64,000 bases of DNA from Bacillota bacterium (GCA_023460085.1 JAEWRI010000023.1:124001-188000), one strand, 5' to 3'. Shown: positions 1-8,715, counted from the first letter of the stretch. Notes: generated by a model not told the origin, from the letters alone. A program made the numbers and translations.

Positions 1-145
1 GGCGCACAAACTCGCCCTCGTGGATGTGCGGCATGCAGCCCACGGCGGTGGTCATCTCGCCGGAAAAGTCGATGCTCAGCACCGTCCAACCGTTCTCGTC
101 GTTACGGAACGTTAACTCCAGTACAGTGCCTTCAATGCTGGTCAT
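1..145 (-). CDS. recD2: RecD2-type DNA helicase, N-terminal start only (runs off the window)
   Basis: Reading leftward from an ATG at 145-143 the frame gives about 48 residues beginning MTSIEGTVLELTFRNDENGW and then runs off the left edge. The pattern G-T-V-x(5)-F-R-N-x-E-N-G-[YFW]-T-V-L is the usual opening of RecD2/YrrC helicases, a family of 5'-3' SF1B helicases acting in DNA repair without RecBC. Only the N-terminal OB-like segment is present, so the helicase motifs cannot be checked. It lies downstream of the ABC-F gene on the same strand, with 108 bases between them. The call rests on this short match. Confidence 0.7.
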   Translation of the reverse strand, partial: MTSIEGTVLELTFRNDENGWTVLSIDFSGEMTTAVGCMPHIHEGEFVR

Positions 146-253
146 AGACACCCTCAAACATATGTACGCTTTTTTATATTGTACCACAGACAACGCATAT
201 TGTGTAAAGGAAATGCCGCTGTATAAACTACCTTCCGCGCATGTGCGATTCGC

Positions 254-2038
254 CTACTTGCCCTCCGAGATCTTATCCGCAATGTCGTTCAAATACAGCC
301 ATCGCTCCATTTTCCCGTGCAGCTCTTCCTCCAGCGCGGTTTGTTCCTTCAACAATTCCTCCAGCAGCACATAGTTGCTGGTTTCCTTCTCAATCGCCGC
401 TTTCACTTTATCCAGCCGCTGCTCGAGATCCGCGATGACGCCGTCGATCGCGGCATACTCCCGCTGTTCGTTGAACGTAAACTTGGCCTTCTTCTGCGGG
501 CTTTCCGTTTCCTTCACGGCCTTTTTGACGGGCGCTTTTTGCGGCTGCGTTTCTTCGCAATCCCGCAGATACTCCGCATAGCCCCCCGGTACCTGCTTTA
601 TCGCGCCGCCGCCTTGGAACACAAAAATCTTGTCCGCGATCTTATTCAGGAAATATCGGTCGTGCGAAACCGCCACCACCGCTCCGCTGAAGCCCTCCAG
701 ATACTCCTCCAGCACCATCAGCGTCATAATATCCAGATCGTTGGTGGGCTCGTCCAGCAGCAGCACGTTGGGCGCGTCCATGATCGTCCGCAGCAGAAAG
801 AGCCTCCTCCGCTCTCCGCCGGAGAGCTTGCCTATGGTATTCCATTGCTCGCTGGCCGGAAAGAGAAACTTCTCCAGCATCTGCGACGCCGTAAGCACCC
901 CGTCCGTGGTCGCCACGTTTTCGGCAACGCCCCGGATATAGTCGATAACGCGCTGCGAGGTGTCCATCTCCTCGCACTCCTGAGAGAAGTAGCCTATCTT
1001 CACGGTCTCGCCTATCTCCACGGTTCCGGTATCCGGGGTTACCTGTCCGCACATCATCTTCAGCAGCGTGGATTTCCCGCAGCCGTTTTTGCCGAGTATG
1101 CCGATGCGGTCGTCCCGCAGCAGCGCATATTCGAAGTCCTTGATGAGCGGGCTGCCGCCGTAGCTTTTGGAGATGCCGTGCAGATAAACGGTCTTCTTTC
1201 CCAGCCGTGTGCTGACGGAGCTTAAGTCCAGCTTTTGGGCAGCCGCCGGGCCTTCCCTTTCGCTCAGCTCGTTAAACCTGTCGATCCGCGCTTTGCTCTT
1301 GGTGCTGCGCGCCCTTGCCCCGCGCTGCATCCATTCCAGCTCTCGCCTCAAAAAGCTTTTGCGCTTTCGCTCCGACCCGATTTCCATCTCCTCGCGCTGC
1401 GCCTTCTGCTCTACAAACGAGGAATAATTGGCGTCATAGCTGTAAAGCGATCCGTTGTCCAGCTCGACGATTTTGTTGGCGACCCTGTCCAAAAAGTAGC
1501 GGTCATGCGTGACCATCAATATCGCGCCGGTGTACTTGGCCAGATACTTCTCCAGCCATGCCACCATTTCGCTGTCGATATGGTTGGTGGGCTCGTCCAG
1601 TATCAGCAGGTCGCTGGGATGGATCAGCGCGCTGGCGATGGAAACGCGCTTCTTCTCCCCGCCCGACAGCAACCCAACATCCTTGTCAAAGTCGAGAAGC
1701 CCGAGCTTTGTCAATATGGTCTTGGCCTCGTGGTCTTTGCGCTCCTTCACTTCCCTGGACGCACCCTTGAACACCTGCTCCAGTATGGTGGTATCCTCTT
1801 CAAAGACCGGGTTCTGCGGCAGATAGCCCACCCGCAGCCCGCCCGCCCGGGTAACGGTACCTGAATCCGGCAGCTCTTCGCCTGCGATGATTTTCAGCAG
1901 CGTCGATTTGCCTGTGCCATTGATGCCTACGACGCCGGTTTTATCCCCTTCGCTGATATACAGCGAAATATCCTTTATCAGCGCTTTTTCACTGTAGCTT
2001 TTTGTGATGCCAACCGCCGAACACAATACCAAGTGCAT
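254..2038 (-). CDS. ABC-F family ATPase (Uup-like), ribosome- or DNA-associated
   Basis: A 594-residue protein with two ABC domains and no membrane segments, the plan of ABC-F proteins that act on ribosomes. Walker A motifs are GINGTGKST (about 38-46) and GKNGCGKST (about 316-324). Signatures LSGGE lie near 124 and 405, Walker B motifs LLILDEPTN near 144 and LLLDEPTND near 426, and the switch histidines are in VTHDRYF and VSHDRYF. An arginine- and lysine-rich linker separates the domains. A charged coiled-coil tail from about residue 510 resembles the C-terminal extension of Uup rather than EttA. Resistance ABC-F proteins share this plan, so a narrower role cannot be read from the sequence. 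Confidence 0.88.
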   Translation of the reverse strand: MHLVLCSAVGITKSYSEKALIKDISLYISEGDKTGVVGINGTGKSTLLKIIAGEELPDSGTVTRAGGLRVGYLPQNPVFEEDTTILEQVFKGASREVKERKDHEAKTILTKLGLLDFDKDVGLLSGGEKKRVSIASALIHPSDLLILDEPTNHIDSEMVAWLEKYLAKYTGAILMVTHDRYFLDRVANKIVELDNGSLYSYDANYSSFVEQKAQREEMEIGSERKRKSFLRRELEWMQRGARARSTKSKARIDRFNELSEREGPAAAQKLDLSSVSTRLGKKTVYLHGISKSYGGSPLIKDFEYALLRDDRIGILGKNGCGKSTLLKMMCGQVTPDTGTVEIGETVKIGYFSQECEEMDTSQRVIDYIRGVAENVATTDGVLTASQMLEKFLFPASEQWNTIGKLSGGERRRLFLLRTIMDAPNVLLLDEPTNDLDIMTLMVLEEYLEGFSGAVVAVSHDRYFLNKIADKIFVFQGGGAIKQVPGGYAEYLRDCEETQPQKAPVKKAVKETESPQKKAKFTFNEQREYAAIDGVIADLEQRLDKVKAAIEKETSNYVLLEELLKEQTALEEELHGKMERWLYLNDIADKISEGK

Positions 2039-2220
2039 TACCCCTTATCGAATGATTGATCGCCAATGCCTGAACCGCCCGATGTCCGCGGAAACCGCGC
2101 GATTACGCTGCCCGTGCAGCGCCGCGTCGCAAACCCTTGGCCACCAGCTTGCGCTGATTATATCATATGGCTGCGTCGGCGTGGGCTTTTTTCGGAAAAC
2201 TGCGGCTGCCGACGGCGCAA

Positions 2221-2249
2221 TTGATAGGCGGCAATCCATATGGTACTAT
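2221..2249 (+). promoter_or_regulatory. Putative sigma-70 promoter for the ywbE-like gene
   Basis: TTGATA at 2221-2226, a 17-base spacer and TACTAT at 2244-2249, facing the small gene that starts at 2304. The remaining bases between 2039 and 2220 show no gene I can support. Confidence 0.5.
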
Positions 2250-2303
2250 CAATCACGCAATCGTATGCCTTGATGGCATCGGTGCGCGGAAGGAGTATGT
2301 GCA

Positions 2304-2495
2304 ATGGATGGTACGAAAAGAAGCGATATTCACATCGGCGATACGGTGAGGGTGGTGCAAAAGCAGGATCAGGGCAGCGGACGGCTCACGGAAGGCATCG
2401 TCAGCCGTATACTCACCAACTCGGCGGTACATCCGCACGGCATCAAGGTGATGCTGGAGGGCGGCATCGTCGGCCGGGTAAAGGAAATATGTTAG
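2304..2495 (+). CDS. ywbE: YwbE family protein (DUF2196)
   Basis: A 63-residue protein matching the short YwbE family along its whole length. The opening R-x-x-I-x-I-G-x-x-V-x-V-V-x-K-x-D-Q and the block LTNSAVHPHGIKVMLEGG are typical, as is the ending VGRVKEI. The family is found widely in Bacillota and some Proteobacteria and has no established function; the fold is predicted to be a small beta barrel. The start is set by AAGGAG at about 2290-2295, eight bases before the ATG. It stands alone between a leftward ABC-F gene and a leftward AT-rich gene. Confidence 0.85.
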   Translation: MDGTKRSDIHIGDTVRVVQKQDQGSGRLTEGIVSRILTNSAVHPHGIKVMLEGGIVGRVKEIC

Positions 2496-2520
2496 GCTGG
2501 AACGGCCGCATCAGTACCGC

Positions 2521-3402
2521 TTATATTCCTATAAAAGGATTGTTAAATCCAGATTCTGATAAAACGTCTTGTGTTATATCCATCATTTTTTCAACTCGTT
2601 GATATTTGATGATCGTTTTGCTTACTATTCTTTGTATCAGAATTACGTCTTCAAATCTAATCTTCTTGGTTTTCCCTGAATGAACGTATTCAGATCTAAG
2701 AGAATAAAAATCCCTTATTTTTTTATAATAATCTTTATAGTCCATAATGTTGCTACTTAAAAAAATTGCAGTGTTTCTTGATACTCTATAGCTGATCTCA
2801 TTTTTTGAGTCATTGCTAAAAAGCATTTCCAATACCGTAATGAGTAATACAATTCTAACTCCATACTCTAGTGAATCAAATGATTGATTATAGATAGAGA
2901 CTGCTTCTTTTAATTTTTGTGATGATTTAGTTAAATCAAATATATTAATAAACTCCTGAAATTCGTCTATATCTCCTTCCTCTAAAGAAACTGAATTTTG
3001 AGTTCCATGCCTAGGTTGAGAAGTCATCACTTGACCAGTACAAGTGGTGATTTTGTTGTCACTACAAAATAGAAACATCTCATTAATATAAATATCGGCG
3101 GCAGTAAATAATCTAATCTTTTGAATTAGATCTAAAGCATACTGATAGGTCAAATTACTAAATTCCAAATAAGTTTGCTCCGTATTACCAAATTTCAAAA
3201 CTAAAAATTTCGGTTCTTCTATTTCGGCAGCAACTGAATTTAAAAAATCTTTAAAAGAGTACACATAATTTTCACTTTTATCAAATAACGCCTCTAGCAT
3301 ATATCGGTCCAACAATTCAAACCTAACGTTTTCTTCTAATTTTAACTTTGTTAAACGCGAATGCCCATTATTCACGGGTATTAAAAAAAATTGCTTATAC
3401 AT
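2521..3402 (-). CDS. Apea-like HEPN domain protein, AT-rich, probably acquired
   Basis: The C-terminal third carries a stretch containing RIVLLITVLEMLFS, then NEISYRVSRNTAIFL and finally the motif R-x-E-Y-V-H-S-G. This resembles the Apea-like HEPN domain, where R-x(4-6)-H is the expected RNase-type motif. The N-terminal two thirds are not recognised. HEPN proteins of this type are often linked to RNA cleavage in defence or stress, but no partner gene such as a nucleotidyltransferase is next to it. The gene is strikingly AT-rich compared with both neighbours, suggesting transfer. The ATG at 3402 has a weak GAGAG-like site; a GTG at 3516 in the same frame would add 38 residues. Confidence 0.6.
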   Translation of the reverse strand: MYKQFFLIPVNNGHSRLTKLKLEENVRFELLDRYMLEALFDKSENYVYSFKDFLNSVAAEIEEPKFLVLKFGNTEQTYLEFSNLTYQYALDLIQKIRLFTAADIYINEMFLFCSDNKITTCTGQVMTSQPRHGTQNSVSLEEGDIDEFQEFINIFDLTKSSQKLKEAVSIYNQSFDSLEYGVRIVLLITVLEMLFSNDSKNEISYRVSRNTAIFLSSNIMDYKDYYKKIRDFYSLRSEYVHSGKTKKIRFEDVILIQRIVSKTIIKYQRVEKMMDITQDVLSESGFNNPFIGI

Positions 3403-3643
3403 CCTATCTACTCTCTTTTTTACTATTTTACCATTCCACAGTGAATGGATTAAAGATAACTTTAATGTAAACAAATTAGTTATATAAAGGAATGACGCAA
3501 AAGTCGTCCACTTCACTTAAATTCCCAACTACACATCCCGCTGTGCCTCTTCGAGAGACCCGGCTGGATAATGCCGCTCCCATAATTCCGGGGTGCTGAA
3601 CCATCGAATGGTTATGCTTCGCGCACGGTTTTTTGCGTGATGT

Positions 3644-4882
3644 TTACGATATACTTCTCCACATTCTGTTCGCCGCGGTGAATCTCAACCTCGCATTCAT
3701 CCCCGCTGTACACCCAAAAAAAGCCGAAGGTCTGGTCGCGGTGATGCTGACCAAGCTGATATCCGGGCCAATCGATATGTCAGCATCGGTATCAAGTATA
3801 TCCAATATAGTGGGCAAATCGATAAGCCCTGTATTAACGGGGGGACGTATGTTTTGATAGCTTTGAAAAATGACCGACACATAGTCGTAACTTCGGCGTG
3901 AATAAAACGAGAGCGTTGTGTTGGGTTCAGGCAGCAGGCCCGGCGCATCCTGAAATACCAAACAGAAATAGGATGGCTCACCCGACAGCAGCGTGTCTGA
4001 ACCTTCAAACTTGACGTAAAAACCGACGAGCTCCGCGTTGCCGCATTGTTCCAAGGTATATGCAAGCGCGTCGTCGTATGCCTGTGCAAGTGTCTCCGGC
4101 TGTTCCATATCGGCCATCTCGGTTCTTTGTGATTGAATAATTATGATGAAAATCAGTATTATGGTAAAGATTGCCCCTGCCGCAATCCATATCCCGGTTT
4201 TCACCTTGTTTGACACGGCGGAAGGTTCTTTATCTTCTTCTGGCAAGGTGTCCTCCGGCTCGTCCGTGGTTTTAAAATTCAAACAATAAACGGACAGCAG
4301 AGATAACAGCAAATTAAGGCCGACGAAGATTAATAGCGTCAGTAAAATGAATCCGCCTCCCAATGCAAAGCCGAGACGAAACAATAAGTTGAGTACAATA
4401 AATAAAGTAATTCTTACAGGATAGGAGTTGGATAATGGTACTGGCAAGAGATAGTACCCTCGGCCATTCCCTTCTTCGATCAAATCGATCAGCCGTTCTC
4501 TGCGAGGAATAAAAACGTATCTTAAATACACGGAAAACGATGGACGGTCGCTTTTTGATGCCCTTTCGCACATAGCATCCGATACAAAATCAGAATCCAG
4601 CTTCACAAAACGTGCAAAAAAGTAGCGAATCGGCGCGACGACAACATACAGCGCCGGTAATACATAAAGCGGCACCAGGCTCATGCGCAATTCCTGAACA
4701 AAGTACAAACTGGCAGCAGCCAAAGCACCCAGAAGCCAGAAAAGCTTATAGGGCGTGGTTTTAAGGACGGCGTATCGTTCCCCGGTTTTTTCGATAATGG
4801 GCTTGAGCGACAGCGACCTGCCGAATCCCTGACGGTACACATGAGCCCGGTATGTGCTGAAGCTGGGGCGGTCCTTCTTCAT
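3644..4882 (-). CDS. Membrane protein of unknown function, C-terminus probably frameshifted
   Basis: A 412-residue frame starting at 4882. It has a paired set of hydrophobic segments near residues 45-85, another pair near 155-195, and a single one near 230-250 followed by an extracytoplasmic domain of about 150 residues. I do not recognise the family. The last residues of the open frame (after about PDISLVS) look off-frame. A -1 shift between about 3725 and 3790 gives instead a natural-looking tail with WPGYQLGQHH and FGFFWVYSGDECEVEI, ending at TAA 3612-3614. The real gene is therefore probably 3612-4882 with a one-base error or mutation, perhaps at the seven-A run near 3718. Confidence 0.6.
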   Translation of the reverse strand: MKKDRPSFSTYRAHVYRQGFGRSLSLKPIIEKTGERYAVLKTTPYKLFWLLGALAAASLYFVQELRMSLVPLYVLPALYVVVAPIRYFFARFVKLDSDFVSDAMCERASKSDRPSFSVYLRYVFIPRRERLIDLIEEGNGRGYYLLPVPLSNSYPVRITLFIVLNLLFRLGFALGGGFILLTLLIFVGLNLLLSLLSVYCLNFKTTDEPEDTLPEEDKEPSAVSNKVKTGIWIAAGAIFTIILIFIIIIQSQRTEMADMEQPETLAQAYDDALAYTLEQCGNAELVGFYVKFEGSDTLLSGEPSYFCLVFQDAPGLLPEPNTTLSFYSRRSYDYVSVIFQSYQNIRPPVNTGLIDLPTILDILDTDADISIGPDISLVSITATRPSAFFGCTAGMNARLRFTAANRMWRSIS

Positions 4883-4937
4883 GCTTGCCTCCGCGCTTAT
4901 ATTTATGTAATTATATTATATATTGGCATTAATGTAT

Positions 4938-4970
4938 ACAACAAAGCGGCAGGGGTAACCGCCCTGCCGC
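4938..4970 (-). terminator. Rho-independent terminator after the cupin gene
   Basis: GCGGCAGGG (4946-4954) pairs with CCCTGCCGC (4962-4970); on the minus strand the hairpin is followed by TTTGTTG. It sits 55 bases past the end of the cupin gene, closing the DUF1858-DUF438-cupin operon. Confidence 0.65.
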
Positions 4971-5025
4971 TCTGGTTTCAGAGATCTATCGAGTGCATAT
5001 CTGTCTTTTCAGCCAAAGTTCCGCC

Positions 5026-5370
5026 TCACCCCTGCGGAAACACCACCACCAGCAGCATTTTAAACTTCTCCGGCGCGTACACCGCGTGCGGTATGCCCGC
5101 AGGCATCACCACGGCCTGCCCTGCGGCGGCTGCGTGCGCCGTGCTGCCGATGGTCAGCTGCCCCGTGCCGTCCAGCACGTACACCAGCGCGTCGCCGCTG
5201 GAATCGTGCGCGCTGATTTCCTCCCCCGCGTCGAAGGCGAACAGCGTGATGCTCACGGCCTTGTTCTGCACCAGCGTGCGGCTCACTATCTGTCCGGGCT
5301 GATAGGAGACCATCTCGGCCAGCGCCACCGCCTTTTCAAAATCGATATTCTTCAGAATGCCCGCTGCCAT
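5026..5370 (-). CDS. Small cupin domain protein
   Basis: A 114-residue single-domain cupin. The first cupin motif is seen in the segment EEISAHDSSGDALVYVLDG and the second in PAGIPHAVYAPEKFKML, so at least two histidines and an acidic residue are placed for metal binding, as in other RmlC-like cupins. It is the last gene of a three-gene operon after DUF1858 and DUF438-PAS genes, which suggests a role in the same redox or gas response rather than in sugar metabolism. The substrate cannot be told. An AAGGAGG-like site lies before the ATG at 5370. Confidence 0.85.
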   Translation of the reverse strand: MAAGILKNIDFEKAVALAEMVSYQPGQIVSRTLVQNKAVSITLFAFDAGEEISAHDSSGDALVYVLDGTGQLTIGSTAHAAAAGQAVVMPAGIPHAVYAPEKFKMLLVVVFPQG

Positions 5371-5388
5371 CTTGTTATCCTCCTTGCC

Positions 5389-6594
5389 TTATTCCTGAGC
5401 AACCAGGCGCTTTTCACCGGTGATTTCCTGTATGGGCGCGATGTCCTGCGTGACCTCCAGCACCCCCAGATATTCCCCCGCCGCGTCGCGCACCGCAAAG
5501 TAGCGAATGTACACGGTTTTTCCGCCCATGCGGATCCAGAAATCCTCGTGCGTCTTTTTGCCGCTCTTGAAATCCTCTACGATGCCCTCCACGATGTGCA
5601 CGCTGGCGGGCGGGTGGCAGTCGGATACTTTGCGGCCGATGATCGCCCGGGTGCGCGGGAACACGCGCTCCGCCGTCTGGGAGAAATACCGCACGGTATC
5701 GTCCTTGCCCACAAACGTGATGTCCACCGGCAGCGTGTCCAGCAGCGCAGCCACCTCCCGCGTGGACAAGAACCCGGTCGGCATCGATATGTCTCCGGCC
5801 TGCGCCGCCGTAGGTGCGGGCTTTGCTTTCTCCGCTTCCGGCTTCCATACGGGCGGCCTTGGGATCAGGCACCAGCCCAGCTCCTCGCTCTGCTCCGCGA
5901 TGTGCTGCCATTCCTCTCCGGTCAGCACCTCCAGCAGCATCGGCAGCAGGATGTTCTCTTCCTTGAATATCATTTCCGCTGCCTTGTCGGCTGCCGCCTC
6001 CACTTTGTCCGCCGCGTCGGCACTGCCCGCGTCTGCCGCCTCCGCCGCCTGCCGAATCATGCCGCGGATCTCGTCGTCCACGCCCCACATCACCTTGGGC
6101 GGCGCGGTAATGCCGTACTTCTCCATGTACGGGAAAAGCAGCATTTCCTTTTTCACATAATGCGCGTCCAGCTGCGTCAGTTGAATCAGATCCGCCTTAA
6201 GCGCCTTTGCGGCGCCAGCGTCCCCGCCCCGCAGCGCTTCGATGTGCGGACGAATCTTCCGGCTTATAAGGCGCTCCACCGCGCGATTCTCCGCCTTGAG
6301 CGTATGCGCCGGATGCCCCGGCGTATCCTCCGCGCGGTGCGGCGCGTGAATCTGATCCACGCTGCCCTTGAACACCGCCGCGTGCACGTCGCACAGCCGC
6401 TGCACCTCCGAAACCGGCAGCCCTTCCGAGATGAGCGCCTGCTCCGCTTCAGAGATTTCGGACGCCGCGACACCGCCAAACGCCTCCTCAAACTGCGCCT
6501 TCACCTCGTCCACACTCTTGCCCGCGTGCAGCTGCTTCAACAAATCCTTGATTGCCTGTTTCCTGTATTCGCGGTTGTTGATTTCCTGACTCAT
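5389..6594 (-). CDS. DUF438 - hemerythrin-like - PAS domain protein
   Basis: A 401-residue soluble protein. The N-terminal 75 residues match DUF438 (KQAIKDLLKQLHAGKSVDEVKAQF-like segment). A hemerythrin-like HHE region follows, with H-x-A-H-T-L-x-x-E-N, HYVKKEMLLFPYMEKYG and EEN-x-L-L-P-M-L. The last 120 residues form a PAS domain (LDTLPVDITFVGKDDTVRYF to LGVLEVTQDI). Family knowledge makes a diiron or heme sensor of oxygen or nitric oxide plausible. The ATG at 6594 has GAGAGGAG upstream and is preferred over an in-frame start 27 bases earlier. It starts four bases after the DUF1858 gene ends. Confidence 0.87.
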   Translation of the reverse strand: MSQEINNREYRKQAIKDLLKQLHAGKSVDEVKAQFEEAFGGVAASEISEAEQALISEGLPVSEVQRLCDVHAAVFKGSVDQIHAPHRAEDTPGHPAHTLKAENRAVERLISRKIRPHIEALRGGDAGAAKALKADLIQLTQLDAHYVKKEMLLFPYMEKYGITAPPKVMWGVDDEIRGMIRQAAEAADAGSADAADKVEAAADKAAEMIFKEENILLPMLLEVLTGEEWQHIAEQSEELGWCLIPRPPVWKPEAEKAKPAPTAAQAGDISMPTGFLSTREVAALLDTLPVDITFVGKDDTVRYFSQTAERVFPRTRAIIGRKVSDCHPPASVHIVEGIVEDFKSGKKTHEDFWIRMGGKTVYIRYFAVRDAAGEYLGVLEVTQDIAPIQEITGEKRLVAQE

Positions 6595-6598
6595 CGTT

Positions 6599-6829
6599 TC
6601 ACTCCTCTCCGATGATTTCAAACCCGCTGTCCGTCAGCTTTTGCCGGACAGCCTCCATGCGGATTTTACGCATTGCCGCCCCCTTGGGGAGGGTCATGAA
6701 CCGCCCCGCCGTGGTCAGAATGCCGGGCTTCGTGATTTCCACAAATCCCAGCTCCCGCATGATTGCGACGAGCTCCGGATACTGCGCGCAAAGCCGCTGT
6801 ACCGGAAGCCGCAAGTCGATGGATTTCAT
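6599..6829 (-). CDS. DUF1858 domain protein
   Basis: A 76-residue protein with the DUF1858 pattern: an opening helix pair (RLPVQRLCAQYPELVAIMRELGF), a small turn with GILTTAGRFMTLPKGAAM and a closing helix. DUF1858 is often fused to or next to DUF438, hybrid-cluster or ScdA/Ric-like genes in anaerobes, and its function is not settled. Here it is the first gene of the DUF1858-DUF438-cupin operon, directly behind a palindromic operator-like site at 6895-6908. The next gene begins four bases beyond its stop codon, so the two are probably translated together. Confidence 0.85.
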   Translation of the reverse strand: MKSIDLRLPVQRLCAQYPELVAIMRELGFVEITKPGILTTAGRFMTLPKGAAMRKIRMEAVRQKLTDSGFEIIGEE

Positions 6830-6894
6830 ATCGCAGCCTCACCCCCGTCTCTTACGTTGCAGACTTAGTTTACCTCGCAAACCCACAGTTATAT

Positions 6895-6908
6895 GTTGCA
6901 AATGCAAC
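6895..6908. promoter_or_regulatory. Palindromic operator-like site before the DUF1858 operon
   Basis: GTTGCA-AA-TGCAAC is a perfect inverted repeat with a two-base centre, about 65 bases before the DUF1858 start. A related half (GTTGCA) recurs at about 6856-6861. The dyad would suit a Crp/Fnr-type or other dimeric regulator; none is encoded nearby. Confidence 0.45.
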
Positions 6909-6914
6909 TTATGC

Positions 6915-6948
6915 AAAAAAGGATACCTTTGGCTAACCCAAGGTATCC
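6915..6948 (-). terminator. Rho-independent terminator of the large membrane-protein gene
   Basis: GGATACCTT (6921-6929) pairs with AAGGTATCC (6940-6948); read on the minus strand the hairpin is followed by six T (6915-6920). It lies 28 bases past the stop of the gene at 6976-8541. Confidence 0.85.
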
Positions 6949-6975
6949 CTTCAACAGTTCTGCAATTTTATCCGG

Positions 6976-8541
6976 CTATTGTTCCTCGGCGATGTACACG
7001 TAGTCCACACCCAGCAGTCCGGACTGCTCCACGACCGTCACTGTCTGCCCGGGCTCGCACTGATTGTAGTATTCCTTCGTCACCTCGACGTCCTTCTCGG
7101 CGCCGTTTTGCAGCGTGACGGTAAATTCGTAGGACGTGCTGCTCCGGCTCTCCGAGATATCCTTTTCGAGCAGCGTGGAAGTATACACGACCGGTTCGGA
7201 GCTGTCGTACAGACCGTTAATCTGCAGCACCGCGCAGGGAGAATAGATAAGCAGCACGAACGCAATCAGGAAAATCGCGGTTTTTCTGCGTGCGGCTTTT
7301 TTGGCAAGCGTCAGCAGCAGCACAAGCGCGGCCCCGAGGATCGCCGCGGACCAGATGACCAGGCTCACCCAGTCCAGCACGGTGAAGTCGTGTATCGTGC
7401 GAAGCAGCAGCGCCAAAGAGGGCACCATCAGCGCCAGCGTGACGCTCGCCGCCGACTTCTTGTATTCGGACTTGTCGCTGTCGTCCACCGAAAGCACCGC
7501 GCCGTAGCGCACGTACAGCCCGAATGCCACTGCGGGAATCAATATGCACACCACCGAAAGTATGGAGTAGGTCAACCGAATACCGGGCAGAAACACGAAC
7601 GCCGCGCCCGCCAGCACCCCCGCTACCGTCAGTACGAGGCAAATCTTCCTGAGTTTTGGCAGCATGCGCTTCTCTTGCTCGGTGGGCTCATAGGCCGGCG
7701 CTTCCGCTTTCTTTTTGGATTTCAGCGCAAACGGCAGCCCGGCGAAAAACTGCTTCAGCTGCTGCTCCGGCAGCTTGTCCAGTATGGCAAATACGTAGCG
7801 CTTGGAGGCCGTATGCACCGTCAGCCTGCCGCAGTTGGGAAACTGCGTTCCCGCCTCCCGGCCATAGCGGCACGAGATGGAAACGATCTCGCCGCGCTGC
7901 AGGCAGAAGTCCTTCTTGTCGCGCAGGAAGTCCGCCTCGCGGGAAAAGTCCGTGCGCAGCAGCTCCTCGTCGAGGCCCCTTATCTCTCCGCCGACGCGCG
8001 CGAAGTACAGCGTGTCCCCGCTGCGAATCAGCTGAACCATGGCGCCCGTCATGTTGGCCAGCAGCAGCAGCGATTTCTCGCCGAACGCGATGGACGCCTT
8101 GAACGCGTCGTCCTGCAGCTGCAGCTCCTCCTCGACGGCTTCCTCCTCGCGCACGGCCGCCGCGGCCTTCTCGTCGATGACGGCTTCACTTCCGCGCTCC
8201 CGGTCGCGCTTGTACTGCCGGACCAGCGGGCGCACGATAAACGCCAGCACCGCCGCCAGTATGAGTAAGCCGAACGCCCAGGATGGCAGCTCCTTTGCGC
8301 TTACGGTGAGCGCCACGAAACCAAGGCCCCATGCAGCCCCCTTCACAAAGCCCAGCGCACCGCCGAAGATAAAGAGCAGAAAACCGAGGAATAGCGCCAT
8401 CAGCACCGCGAGCGCTGCATAGGTTATCCACCGGATATCCGGTATGCCCCACATCTGATAGAATGCCACCGCCACGATCACCACAAACGCAATCCCGACG
8501 ATGCCGATGATCACCTGCCACTTAAAATCCGCTTTTTTCAT
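6976..8541 (-). CDS. Polytopic membrane protein of unknown function
   Basis: A 521-residue protein that I do not recognise. Three to four hydrophobic segments fill residues 10-110 (VIIGIVGIAFVVIVAVAF and others). A cytoplasmic acidic and basic stretch (RQYKRDRERGSEAVIDEKAA) leads into a soluble domain at about 130-290 with a repeated LRDKKDFCLQRGEIV-like beta pattern. Further membrane segments lie at about 300-345, 370-420 and 430-455, followed by a C-terminal beta domain (VTLQNGAEKDVEVTKEYY). The layout resembles DUF3592-like or PH-like membrane proteins but no motif decides. It is a single-gene unit with its own terminator. Confidence 0.75.
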   Translation of the reverse strand: MKKADFKWQVIIGIVGIAFVVIVAVAFYQMWGIPDIRWITYAALAVLMALFLGFLLFIFGGALGFVKGAAWGLGFVALTVSAKELPSWAFGLLILAAVLAFIVRPLVRQYKRDRERGSEAVIDEKAAAAVREEEAVEEELQLQDDAFKASIAFGEKSLLLLANMTGAMVQLIRSGDTLYFARVGGEIRGLDEELLRTDFSREADFLRDKKDFCLQRGEIVSISCRYGREAGTQFPNCGRLTVHTASKRYVFAILDKLPEQQLKQFFAGLPFALKSKKKAEAPAYEPTEQEKRMLPKLRKICLVLTVAGVLAGAAFVFLPGIRLTYSILSVVCILIPAVAFGLYVRYGAVLSVDDSDKSEYKKSAASVTLALMVPSLALLLRTIHDFTVLDWVSLVIWSAAILGAALVLLLTLAKKAARRKTAIFLIAFVLLIYSPCAVLQINGLYDSSEPVVYTSTLLEKDISESRSSTSYEFTVTLQNGAEKDVEVTKEYYNQCEPGQTVTVVEQSGLLGVDYVYIAEEQ

Positions 8542-8620
8542 GGGTATCCGCCTTTATGTTGATGAAAGTATATACCCATTATACCTGAAAATTCGCGGCG
8601 CGCAACGCCCCCGGCGGCAA

Positions 8621-8650
8621 TCAAAAAGCCCCCGGCGGGGAGCTTTTGAT
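8621..8650 (-). terminator. Rho-independent terminator of the MFS gene
   Basis: On the minus strand AGCTCCCC-GCC-GGGGGCT is followed by TTTTTG. It lies 66 bases past the MFS stop codon. Confidence 0.75.
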
Positions 8651-8715
8651 AACCTTGTGATGGCACAAAAACATAGCACAGCCGCACAGCCCGAAGCCCG
8701 TCCGGGCGATGACGG

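Noticed and set aside
4993..6615. 540-residue rightward frame opposite the cupin and DUF438 genes
   Set aside because: It spans two well-supported genes on the other strand and reads as R/H/L-rich shadow sequence.
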